Below are positions 56,268-64,000 of a stretch of DNA of 64,000 bases, piece after piece (positions within the stretch are counted from its first letter, which is position 1; each line of letters opens with the position of its first letter). Source of the DNA: Pseudoflavonifractor_A sp022772585 (GTDB lineage: Bacteria > Bacillota > Clostridia > Oscillospirales > Oscillospiraceae); the NCBI RefSeq assembly GCF_052065415.1, contig NZ_JBQHUB010000004.1:1-64000 (forward strand). The letters are read 5' to 3'. The translations under genes were made by a program, and so were the position numbers. The notes under the pieces are model-generated. The model had not been told where the DNA came from, made no database searches, and saw only the letters and a list, made by a program, of their open reading frames with translations.

Positions 56268-58490
56268 ATGGACAGTAAACAATTCCATCTGCGGGTCCAC
56301 GGCGTCATCGCACTGATGGCGGCGCTGTTCCTGCTGTTTTTCGCGGTGCTCTACGACCTGCAGGTGGTCAACGGCGGGGACTACCGGGCCCGTTCCACCC
56401 GCAGCATCACCAACAAGGAGACGGTGGAGGCCGTCCGGGGCCAGATCCTGGACAGCAGCGGGCGGGTGCTGGTGTCCAACCGGGCCACCTACCAGGTGAC
56501 GCTGGACCTGTCCGCTATGGGCGGGGAGGAAGAGCGCAACGCCATCCTGACTGAGCTGCTGGAGATCTGCCGGGAGAATGACGTCAGCTGGACCGACACG
56601 CTTCCGGTCTCCGGGACTGTCCCCTTCGTCTACACCATGAATACCGCCTCCGGCACCGCCCGCAGGGCCTTCCTCAGGCTGATGGAGACCTTTGGTTCGG
56701 GCAGCGAGAGCTGGAAGAGCGCCGCGGCCTCCGGCGTGGCCCTGGCCAACGCCTGGGAGGAGTACAGCGCGGCCCTCAGCGCCGCCGATGAGGCCGGAGA
56801 GGACGGCGAAGCGCCGGAGCCCGCTCCCGACAAGCCCGGGAACGGGATCGTGTCGGCTTCTTCCCTGATGGCCAAAATGGAGGATTATTTTAAAGTGGAT
56901 CCCGCCCTCTCCGATGAGGAGGCCCGGGATCTGGTGGGAGTGCTCTACGAGCTGAACCTGCGCTCCAAGAACGCCACCACCGCCGCCTATGTCTTTGCCC
57001 GGGACGTGGATATCCGCTTCATCACCGCGGTGAAGGAGCAGGGGCTCAAGGGCGTGAAGATCCAGGCCACTACGGTGCGGGAATATGAGACCGGCTATGC
57101 CGCCCACATCCTGGGCCGGGTGGGGGCCATCTACGCCGAGGAGTGGCAGAACTACAAGAACGAGGGCTACAGCATGGACGATACCGTGGGCAAGGACGGG
57201 ATCGAGAGGGCTTTTGAGTCCTACCTGCGGGGCACCGACGGTGTAAAGATCATCGAGGCCAATTCCAGCGGAAAGGTGGTCAGCGAGACCTGGGATACCG
57301 ACGAGACCACCGGCGAGAGCCTGGAGCCCAAGCCCGGCAATCATGTGGTCACCACCCTGGACATCCGCCTGCAGGAGGCGCTGGAGCGCTCCCTGGCCAG
57401 CCGGGTGCCCGGCCTGACGGACCAGGTGAAGGGCGCCGCCGGCGTGGTGGTGGACATGAAGGGCGGCGTGAAGGCCATGGCCTCCTATCCCACCTTTGAC
57501 CTGGAGCGGCTCTACAGCGACACGCAGTACTATAATTCGGTGCTGGACGATCCGCTGACGCCCCTGTATAACCGGGCCCTTCAGGGCCTGTACTCCCCCG
57601 GCTCCACCTTCAAGATGATCACCGGCGTGGCCGCCCTTCAGGAGGGCAAGACCACCGCCTATGAGAAGATCCTGGACACCGGGCGCTTCCAGTATCCCAA
57701 GGGGGAGAAATATCCCTACGGCGACTATCATCCCGCCTGCTGGAAGTACCTCCAGTACGGGGGGACCCACGGGTGGGAGGACATGGGCCACGCCCTGGAG
57801 GACTCCTGCAATATCTTCTTCTACACCCTGGGCGACCGGCTGGGCATCGACCTCATCAACAAATATGCCGCCATGTTCGGCCTGGGCAAGGAGACCGGCA
57901 TCGAGCTCAAGGAGGAGACCGGCTATGTGGCCAGTCCTGAGACCAGCGAAAAACTGGGCCAGACCTGGTACGGCGGCAACCTGCTCTCGGCCTCCATCGG
58001 CCAGGGAAACACCCTCTGCTCCCCCCTGCAGCTGGCCAATTATATCGCCACGCTGGTCAACGGCGGCGACCACTATCCTGCCCATCTGCTCCAGTCGGTG
58101 AAGAGCAACGATTTCTCCCAGGTGGTGCTGGAGAACGACCCGGAGCCCCTGGATACCATCAACATCAGCCAGGAGAATCTGGAGGCCGTGAAGAAGGGCA
58201 TGTACCTGATGGCCAATGAGGGCAGCGTCAGAAATTACTTCAAGGACCTGCCCGTCACCGTGGGTGCCAAGACCGGCACGGCCCAGGTGGGCTCGGCCAC
58301 CGCTGAGGCCAACGCCGTGTTCGTCTGCTTCGCCCCCTATGACGACCCGGAGATTGCCGTTGCGCTGGTGGCCGAGCGGGGCGGCTCGGGTACCGAGCTG
58401 GCCGCCGTGGCCGCCGACGTCCTCTCCGCCTATTTCAGCCAGGAGAACACGGCGGAGGCCGTCCCCGCGGAGGGGACCCTGCTCCGCTGA
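56268..58490 (+). CDS. mrdA: penicillin-binding protein 2 (elongasome transpeptidase)
   Basis: This class B PBP of 740 aa crosslinks lateral-wall peptidoglycan. It has one N-terminal membrane helix (HGVIALMAALFLLFFAVLYDLQVV), a dimerisation/pedestal domain with RGQILDSSGRVL, and the transpeptidase: SPGSTFKM (active Ser), the SxN motif in DSCNIFF and KTGTAQV. A large acidic insertion (about residues 155-215) lies in the pedestal. The ATG at 56268 has GAAAGGG upstream. It is downstream of mreCD, supporting the elongasome role rather than a sporulation one. Confidence 0.93.
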   Translation: MDSKQFHLRVHGVIALMAALFLLFFAVLYDLQVVNGGDYRARSTRSITNKETVEAVRGQILDSSGRVLVSNRATYQVTLDLSAMGGEEERNAILTELLEICRENDVSWTDTLPVSGTVPFVYTMNTASGTARRAFLRLMETFGSGSESWKSAAASGVALANAWEEYSAALSAADEAGEDGEAPEPAPDKPGNGIVSASSLMAKMEDYFKVDPALSDEEARDLVGVLYELNLRSKNATTAAYVFARDVDIRFITAVKEQGLKGVKIQATTVREYETGYAAHILGRVGAIYAEEWQNYKNEGYSMDDTVGKDGIERAFESYLRGTDGVKIIEANSSGKVVSETWDTDETTGESLEPKPGNHVVTTLDIRLQEALERSLASRVPGLTDQVKGAAGVVVDMKGGVKAMASYPTFDLERLYSDTQYYNSVLDDPLTPLYNRALQGLYSPGSTFKMITGVAALQEGKTTAYEKILDTGRFQYPKGEKYPYGDYHPACWKYLQYGGTHGWEDMGHALEDSCNIFFYTLGDRLGIDLINKYAAMFGLGKETGIELKEETGYVASPETSEKLGQTWYGGNLLSASIGQGNTLCSPLQLANYIATLVNGGDHYPAHLLQSVKSNDFSQVVLENDPEPLDTINISQENLEAVKKGMYLMANEGSVRNYFKDLPVTVGAKTGTAQVGSATAEANAVFVCFAPYDDPEIAVALVAERGGSGTELAAVAADVLSAYFSQENTAEAVPAEGTLLR

Positions 58491-58516
58491 TCACACGTAA
58501 GAACAGGATGAGATGT

Positions 58517-60382
58517 ATGACAGACCCGTATACCTTTGACCCAACGGATCCCGTGTATAAAACGCCCTACGGCGCCGTGCCCTCCGGGACGGTGGTGACC
58601 TTTACCGTGCGGCCCTTACGCTCCAGCGGATTTTCCCGGGCATTGCTCTCCGCCCGGTTTGAGAGCGACGGGGACCGGACGGTGGAGCGCGTTCTCCCCT
58701 GGTCCGGACTGGACGGGGAGCGGGATCTCTTTTCCGGCACGCTGGACACCGGGGACTATGTGGGCCTGGTCTGGTACACCCTGCGCATGGAGGGGTTGGA
58801 CGGCCGGACCGCCCAGCTGGGAGAATATCAGCTCACGGTCTACGACGGCAGTGAGGAAGTGCCCGGCTGGTTCGGCGAGGGCGTATCCTATCAGATCTTC
58901 CCCGACCGGTTCCGCCGCCGCGCCATCCCCGACCCCACCGGTATGGTGGGGGGACGGAGGGTCCACACCGGCTGGCGGGAGGAGCCTGACTACCTGCCCG
59001 ACGAGAAGGGCGAGATCCGCAACCGGGATTTTTTCGGCGGCAGCCTGGCTGGCGTAGCCGAGAAGCTGCCCTACCTCCGGGGCCTGGGGGTGGAGACCAT
59101 CTATTTCTGCCCCATCTTCGAGGGGCCGGAGAACCACCGCTACGGCACCGGCAACTACGAGAAGATCGACCCCATGCTGGGCAGCGAGGAGGACTTCCGC
59201 ACCCTGTGTGAGCAGGCCCATGACCTGGGGATGCGGGTAGTGCTGGACGGCGTGTTCAACCACACCGCCTTTGTCAGCCGCTATTTCAACGGAGACGGCT
59301 CCTATCCGTCTCCCGTGCCCGGCGCGGCGCAGTCGGAGGACAGCCCCTACCGGAACTGGTTCCACTTCAGCCGCTGGCCCGATCAATACGACTCCTGGTG
59401 GGGCATCTACTCCCTGCCCGCCGTCAACGAGAGTGACGAGAGCTATGTGGATTACATCATCCGGGGGGAGAACAGCATTGTCCGCCGGTGGCTGCGGGCG
59501 GGAGCCGATGGGTGGCGGCTGGATGTGGCAGACGAGCTGCCCGACGCCTTTGTCCACGCCGTGCACCAGGCGGTGCGGGAGACCAGGCCAGACGGCGTGG
59601 TCATCGGAGAGGTGTGGGAGGACGGCTCCACCAAGATCGCCTACGGCGTGCGCCGCAAGCACATTCTGGGCGGACACTGCGACGGCCTGATGAACTACCC
59701 CCTGCGCAGCGCCCTCATCGACTATCTGCTGGGGGGCGACGCCCGGCAGTTCAGGGACGGGATGGAGCGCCTGCGGGCCAACTACCCCCGCTTTGCCTTC
59801 TACTCCGCCATGAACGCCCTGGGCACCCACGACACCGTCCGCATCCTTACTCTGCTGGGGATGGGCTCGGCCTGTACCGGAGAAACCCGCCAGTGGCGGG
59901 CGGAGCACCGGATGACGGCGGAACAGTACCAGCGGGGCAAAGAGCTGCTGAAGGTGGGTGCCCTGCTGCTCTTCGCCTTCCCCGGTTCCCCCACGGTGTA
60001 CTACGGAGACGAGGCGGGCATGGAGGGCTTTGAGGACCCCTTTAACCGCCGTACCTTCCCCTGGGGGGAGGAGGACCGGGAGCTGACGGCGTGGTTCACC
60101 GCCCTGGGCAAGGCCCGGAACACCCGCCCTGCCCTGCGCAGGGGCGATATCCGCTATGTGGCGGCGGAGGGCCATGTGCTGGCCTTCCGGCGGACCTGGG
60201 AGGGCGAGACGGTACTGGCGGCGGCCAATGTGGGTGAGGAGCCGGAGACCCTGCCTCTGACCCGTCCGGCCCGGGACATCCTTACCGGGAAAATATTCCC
60301 CGCCCCCGGCGCCCGGCATATGGAGGCGGTACTGCCTCCCCGCAGCGCCCTTCTTCTGGTACCATTGAAATACAAAGGGTAA
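58517..60382 (+). CDS. GH13-family alpha-glycosidase (neopullulanase/maltodextrinase-like)
   Basis: This 621-aa glycoside hydrolase acts on starch-like or alpha-glucan oligosaccharides. An N-terminal immunoglobulin-like domain of about 120 residues is followed by the (beta/alpha)8 barrel. The four conserved regions are DGVFNHTAF (I), GWRLDVADEL (II, nucleophile Asp), GEVWED (III, acid/base Glu) and LGTHDT (IV). A C-terminal beta domain ends the protein. The lack of a signal peptide points to a cytosolic enzyme. The layout matches the GH13_20 group. The ATG at 58517 is chosen; ATG 58508 is also in frame. Confidence 0.93.
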   Translation: MTDPYTFDPTDPVYKTPYGAVPSGTVVTFTVRPLRSSGFSRALLSARFESDGDRTVERVLPWSGLDGERDLFSGTLDTGDYVGLVWYTLRMEGLDGRTAQLGEYQLTVYDGSEEVPGWFGEGVSYQIFPDRFRRRAIPDPTGMVGGRRVHTGWREEPDYLPDEKGEIRNRDFFGGSLAGVAEKLPYLRGLGVETIYFCPIFEGPENHRYGTGNYEKIDPMLGSEEDFRTLCEQAHDLGMRVVLDGVFNHTAFVSRYFNGDGSYPSPVPGAAQSEDSPYRNWFHFSRWPDQYDSWWGIYSLPAVNESDESYVDYIIRGENSIVRRWLRAGADGWRLDVADELPDAFVHAVHQAVRETRPDGVVIGEVWEDGSTKIAYGVRRKHILGGHCDGLMNYPLRSALIDYLLGGDARQFRDGMERLRANYPRFAFYSAMNALGTHDTVRILTLLGMGSACTGETRQWRAEHRMTAEQYQRGKELLKVGALLLFAFPGSPTVYYGDEAGMEGFEDPFNRRTFPWGEEDRELTAWFTALGKARNTRPALRRGDIRYVAAEGHVLAFRRTWEGETVLAAANVGEEPETLPLTRPARDILTGKIFPAPGARHMEAVLPPRSALLLVPLKYKG

Positions 60383-60533
60383 TATAATTCTATAACTATA
60401 ACAAAAAGGAGCGCGGTTGCGCCATGTTTGGTCCCATCTGATCCGTTTGAACTGTTTTGATCGCACGTCCGCCCCATTGGGGGCGGGCGCTGCTATGCTG
60501 CTTTCAAACGGAGATCCATATGGAGGTATGATG

Positions 60534-61694
60534 ATGGGAACCAACCGGCGCAATATTGCGCTTCTTTTTGCTGCCGCTTTTTTGCAGGGCATGGTCTTTT
60601 ACAGCCCGGTGGCCACCCTGTACCGCTTTTCCTGCGGGCTGAGCCTCACAGAGGTGGGGCTGATCGAATCGGTCTCTCTGGGGACCATGCTGGCCCTGGA
60701 GCTGCCCTGGGGCCGGTGGGCCGACGCCCTGGGCCACCGGAGGACCATCGTACTGTGTTCTTTCCTGTTTGCACTGTCCAAAGTGGTGTTCTGGCGGGCG
60801 GAGACCTTTGCCGGCTTCCTGGCGGAGCGGCTGCTGCTGGCAGTCTGCCTGTCCGGCCTGTCGGGATGCGACTCCGCCTTTCTTTTCCTCTGCTGCCGGG
60901 GAGAGGAGCACCGCCGTGTGTTTGCCCGGTGGGAGGCGGTACAGACCGCCGGGATGCTCTTTTCGGCCCTGTGCTGGCCCCTGATGGGGGGAGACTACCG
61001 CCGCTCGGCCGCCCTGACGGTCCTGAGCTATACCGCCGCCGCCCTCCTCACCCTGGCGCTGCGGGAGCCGGAGGGGGAGCGGGCGGAGGAGCAGCGGCGG
61101 GATCCCTCCCCTGCCCCGGCGGCGCTTTTGCGGGGGACGGCGCCCCTGATCCCCTTTCTGCTGGCCTTCTGCCTGTTCGACCAGACCTGCCAGATGGGGG
61201 TGGTCTTTCTCAGCCAGCTCCAGTACCGGCGGGCGGGTATCCCGGAGGAGGCCTTCGGGGCCCTCTCCGCGGTGGTGACGGCAGCGGGACTCACCGGCGG
61301 ACTGGCCTACCGCCTCACCCGGCGGCGGAGCCCGGAGGAGTGCTGTGCCGCCCTGACGGCGGCGGGGTGCGGGGCCTGCCTGCTGCTGCGGGGTACCGCA
61401 CGGCCCTGGACGGCCGGGGCGGCGGTGGCGCTTCTGCAGGGACTGCGCTCCTGTGCGGCCCCGCTGGCCCTGTCGGTGCAGAACGAGCGGGCGGCCCCCG
61501 GCGGCCGGGCAGCCCGGCTCTCCTGCAATTCCATGGTGGTGGACCTGGGGGCCATGGCACTCCAGCCCGCCTTCGGCGCCGCGGGGGACCGGGGGGTGGA
61601 GCAGGGCTTTCTGCTGGGCGCGGCCTGCTGCGCGGGAGCGGCCCTCTTCTTTCTGTGGGAAAGCCGCCGGTCACGGCGGACACGAAAGGATTAA
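60534..61694 (+). CDS. MFS transporter
   Basis: This 386-aa major facilitator protein has about twelve hydrophobic helices. LPWGRWADALGHRRTIV between helices 2 and 3 is the family motif (G-x-x-ADxxGxRR). The second half includes LPIPFLLAFCLFDQT-like helices and GLAYRLTRRRSPEE. Three ATGs stand in a row (60528, 60531, 60534); the last is 6 nt after GGAGGT. A TTG at 60417 with AAAAGGAG would add 39 residues. No substrate can be named. It follows the GH13 gene, but the 151-nt gap with A/T-rich sequence suggests a separate promoter. Confidence 0.82.
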   Translation: MGTNRRNIALLFAAAFLQGMVFYSPVATLYRFSCGLSLTEVGLIESVSLGTMLALELPWGRWADALGHRRTIVLCSFLFALSKVVFWRAETFAGFLAERLLLAVCLSGLSGCDSAFLFLCCRGEEHRRVFARWEAVQTAGMLFSALCWPLMGGDYRRSAALTVLSYTAAALLTLALREPEGERAEEQRRDPSPAPAALLRGTAPLIPFLLAFCLFDQTCQMGVVFLSQLQYRRAGIPEEAFGALSAVVTAAGLTGGLAYRLTRRRSPEECCAALTAAGCGACLLLRGTARPWTAGAAVALLQGLRSCAAPLALSVQNERAAPGGRAARLSCNSMVVDLGAMALQPAFGAAGDRGVEQGFLLGAACCAGAALFFLWESRRSRRTRKD

Positions 61695-61716
61695 ATTGGA
61701 TTTTTTGCCCCTTCTC

Positions 61717-61745
61717 TTGTATATTCTTTTGATATTTGCTATAAT
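61717..61745 (+). promoter_or_regulatory. promoter of recJ
   Basis: TTGTAT (61717-61722), 17 nt, TATAAT (61740-61745), 46 nt before the recJ ATG. Confidence 0.75.
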
Positions 61746-61791
61746 AAAGGGTAATTTTCATCTTGCCTTTTGGGAGAGGGGGGCGAAGCCA

Positions 61792-63864
61792 ATGAAATAT
61801 CAGCAGTGGAACCGCCCCGCGGCAGAGCCCGGGGGCCAGGCGGCGCTGACGGCGGCGGGGATCGCCCCCCTGCCGGCGCTGGTGCTGGCCGCCCGGGGGA
61901 TCGATACGCCGGAGCAGGCCCGCCGGTTCCTCTCCAACGGGCCCGGGCTGCTGGAGGATCCTTTTGCCCTGCTGGACATGGACAAGGCGGTGGCCCGGAT
62001 CACCCGGGCCCTGCAGTGCGGGGAGACCATGGCGGTCTACGGCGACTACGATGTGGACGGCATCACCTCCACCTGCCTGCTCACCAGTTATCTTCGCAGC
62101 CGGGGGGGCGACGTGGTCCTGTACATCCCCGACCGGATGGAGGAGGGCTACGGCGTCAGCCGGGGGGCCATCGACCTTCTGCACGCCCAGGGCGTCACTC
62201 TGATCATCACAGTGGACTGCGGCATCACCGCCGTGGAGGAGACCGGGTATGCCGCTGCTCTGGGGATGGATATGGTCATCACCGACCATCACGAGTGCAA
62301 GGAGGCCATTCCCGACGCGGTGGCGGTGGTGGATCCCCACCGGCCCGACTGTCCCTATCCCTTCAAGGGTCTGGCCGGGGTGGGAGTGGCCCTCAAGCTG
62401 GTACTGGCCCTGGGGGGGCCGGAAAAACGGGACGGGCTGCTGCGGGAATACGCTGACCTGGCCGCCATCGGCACGGTGGCCGACGTGATGCCCCTCACCG
62501 GGGAGAACCGCTGCATCGTCCATATGGGACTCAGACAGATCCGGCATACCGGCCGTCCCGGCCTCTCCGCCCTGCTGCGGGAGGCCGGGCTGGCTGAGAA
62601 GCCCCTCACCTCCATGAACATCGGCTACACCCTGGCCCCCCGGCTCAATGCCTCGGGCCGGATGGGCTGTGCCCAGGTGGCGGCCGAGCTGCTCCTCACC
62701 GGGGACAGCGTCCGGGGGGAGGAGCTGGCCAAGGCCCTGTGCAGCCTGAACCGGGAGCGGCAGGCCATCGAGGCGGATATCTTTGCCGAGAGCGTGGCCC
62801 TGTGCGAGGCCATGCCGGCAGAGGAGCGCAGCGCCCTGGTCCTCTCGGGCGAGGGATGGCACCAGGGCGTGGTGGGCATCGTGGCTTCCCGCCTGGCGGA
62901 AAAGTACTCCTGCCCGGCCTTTATGATCTGCCTTCAGGACGGGCATGGAAAGGGCTCCTGCCGGTCCTTTGGAGGATTCAACCTTTTTGCCGCCCTGGAG
63001 CAGTGCTCCGATCTGCTGGAGGGCTTCGGCGGTCACGAGCTGGCTGCCGGCTTTACCATCGCCCGGGAGCAGATCGGCCCCTTCCGGGAGCGGATGAACC
63101 GCCTGGTCCGCCAGCGTACCGGCGGGGAGGAGATGGTCTCAGAGCTGGACATCGACGCCGAGATCACCGATCCCTCGGTCCTCACCCTGGAGCAGGTGGA
63201 GGCGATGGATATTCTGGAACCTTACGGCGCCGGCAATGCCAAGCCGGTGTTTTCCATGACCGGGTGTACTGTGTCCTCCTGTACAGAGGTGGGGGGCGGC
63301 CGGCATTTGAAGCTGAAGCTGGCGGTGGGCGGCCGGGTCTTTGACGCCATCTTCTTCGCGGCCACCGCCACGGAAGCCGGCGTGTCGCCGGGGGATCGGA
63401 TTGACATCGCCTTCTGCCCCCAGATCAACGAATTCCGGGGCTGGCGGTCGGTACAGCTGCAGATCACCGACCTGCGCCCCGCATTGACCCGTGCCCAGAG
63501 CGAACAGGCCCTGTATGAACGGTTTGCCCGGGGAGAGGAGCTCAGCCCACAGGAGGCGGCTTTCCTGCTGCCCAGCCGGGAGGAATTTGTGCTGCTGTGG
63601 CGCTACCTCAAGGGCCGGGCGGGCAACGAATCTGTGATGGAGGAGAGCCCACGCCGCATGACCCGGAACCTGTCCCGGGATTTCGGGCATCACGCGCCCC
63701 TCCCCCGGACCATGGTGTGCCTAGAGGTCTTTGACGAGCGGGGGCTCATTTCCCTGGAGCGCCATACCGGCTCCCTCCAGATCCAGTTCCGCACGGTGGA
63801 GGGCAAGGTGGACCTGGAGCAGTCCGCCATCCTCCGCCGGCTCCGCGCCCTGATGAGCGGCTGA
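61792..63864 (+). CDS. recJ: single-stranded-DNA-specific exonuclease RecJ
   Basis: RecJ degrades single-stranded DNA 5' to 3' in recombination and mismatch repair. The 690-aa protein has the DHH phosphoesterase motifs: YGDYDVDGITSTCLL (I), VDCGIT, VITDHHECKE (III, the DHH) and VDPH. These are followed by the DHHA1 block (GEGWHQGVVGIVASRLAEKY; CRSFGGFNLFAAL; GFGGHELAAGF). An OB-fold domain and a roughly 130-residue C-terminal extension, typical of clostridial RecJ, follow. The MutL and MutS encoded earlier in the window may work with it in mismatch repair. It is followed by relA. Confidence 0.95.
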   Translation: MKYQQWNRPAAEPGGQAALTAAGIAPLPALVLAARGIDTPEQARRFLSNGPGLLEDPFALLDMDKAVARITRALQCGETMAVYGDYDVDGITSTCLLTSYLRSRGGDVVLYIPDRMEEGYGVSRGAIDLLHAQGVTLIITVDCGITAVEETGYAAALGMDMVITDHHECKEAIPDAVAVVDPHRPDCPYPFKGLAGVGVALKLVLALGGPEKRDGLLREYADLAAIGTVADVMPLTGENRCIVHMGLRQIRHTGRPGLSALLREAGLAEKPLTSMNIGYTLAPRLNASGRMGCAQVAAELLLTGDSVRGEELAKALCSLNRERQAIEADIFAESVALCEAMPAEERSALVLSGEGWHQGVVGIVASRLAEKYSCPAFMICLQDGHGKGSCRSFGGFNLFAALEQCSDLLEGFGGHELAAGFTIAREQIGPFRERMNRLVRQRTGGEEMVSELDIDAEITDPSVLTLEQVEAMDILEPYGAGNAKPVFSMTGCTVSSCTEVGGGRHLKLKLAVGGRVFDAIFFAATATEAGVSPGDRIDIAFCPQINEFRGWRSVQLQITDLRPALTRAQSEQALYERFARGEELSPQEAAFLLPSREEFVLLWRYLKGRAGNESVMEESPRRMTRNLSRDFGHHAPLPRTMVCLEVFDERGLISLERHTGSLQIQFRTVEGKVDLEQSAILRRLRALMSG

Positions 63865-63910
63865 GGGCCGGAGCGCAGAGAAGAGTTCAATGGAAAGTTG
63901 TGGTGAACAT

Positions 63911-64000
63911 ATGGATCCCATTTTAGAGCGCTATCAGGCGCTGGAAGATAAGATAAAAGCCTATAATCCGGGTTTGGACACCAAGCGCCTCTATGATGCG
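63911..64000 (+). CDS. RelA/SpoT-family (p)ppGpp synthetase-hydrolase, N-terminal fragment (partial)
   Basis: Only 30 codons are seen before the window ends: MDPILERYQALEDKIKAYNP followed by GLDTKRLYDA. This matches the start of long RelA/SpoT homologues, whose first helices read like LIEKIKKYNP...; the HD hydrolase domain should follow. The ATG at 63911 is preceded by GTGGTGAAC; an ATG at 63890 is in frame. The recJ-relA order is typical of clostridia. The assignment is probable but rests on a short stretch and on context. Confidence 0.7.
   Translation, partial: MDPILERYQALEDKIKAYNPGLDTKRLYDA

Overview
The window is about 64 kb of GC-rich, gene-dense Firmicutes DNA. Several features point to a strictly anaerobic gut member of the Oscillospiraceae (Flavonifractor, Pseudoflavonifractor, Intestinimonas and Lawsonibacter are the sort of relatives I have in mind). 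These are a homodimer-type pyruvate:ferredoxin oxidoreductase, HemZ, a T-box in front of ileS, SepF/DivIVA/ZapA-type division genes, a DnaD/DnaI primosome pair, an LPxTG surface protein and AAGGAGG-type ribosome binding sites. The genus is inferred from gene content and style; no search was run. I see no rRNA, tRNA, CRISPR array or prophage.

Layout. 1-363 is the end of an IS3-family element, cut by the window edge. 399-6200 is a leftward operon: alanine-racemase-like protein, dtd, MBL hydrolase, hemZ, nucleoside kinase and mrp. 6316-17286 runs rightward: miaB, mutS, a CPBP protease, mutL, hfq, an HlyD-like protein, yggS, sepF and divIVA. This is a tRNA modification, mismatch repair and cell division block. 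17293-20538 is a complete T-box-ileS transcription unit. 20543-26738 is an accessory stretch: a six-hairpin palindromic element, a small membrane protein, a zinc-ribbon peptide divergent from a ribbon-helix-helix regulator that leads lspA-rluD-HAD, an LPxTG protein with 18-nt tandem repeats, and azlCD. 26950-36850 holds a lipid kinase, mnmG, a 460-bp inverted pair of repeats, a cyclase, mnmA, a secreted protein interrupted by a second copy of the palindromic element, and the leftward comM-thiI-cinA operon. 37153-45773 holds nifJ, a MATE pump, a zinc macrodomain protein, an M16 peptidase and an amidohydrolase. 46131-48872 has a lipoprotein and a three-gene membrane/secreted cassette. 49004-63864 returns to housekeeping genes (dnaI, dnaD, zapA, U32 peptidase, dut, maf, mreC, mreD, PBP2, a GH13 glycosidase, an MFS protein and recJ). 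The window ends 30 codons into a relA/spoT homologue.

How the genes fit together. tRNA quality is a recurring theme (dtd, miaB, mnmG, mnmA, thiI, ileS, with Hfq as RNA chaperone). So are envelope growth and division (sepF, divIVA, zapA, mreCD, PBP2, lspA) and genome maintenance (mutS, mutL, recJ, dut, maf, dnaD, dnaI, comM).

What stands out. A family of palindromic, hairpin-only elements is present. One is an intact 260-bp array at 20543-20802. A 122-bp copy at 32456-32577 lies inside an open reading frame, is read through without a stop, and keeps its stems despite arm sequence changes. Other points of interest are an alanine racemase homologue that has lost its PLP lysine and catalytic tyrosine beside dtd, a 50-bp duplication of the dtd 3' end around a 154-bp hairpin cluster, a large inverted repeat pair at 29811-30270, and a tandem TGACGT operator next to the ribbon-helix-helix gene.
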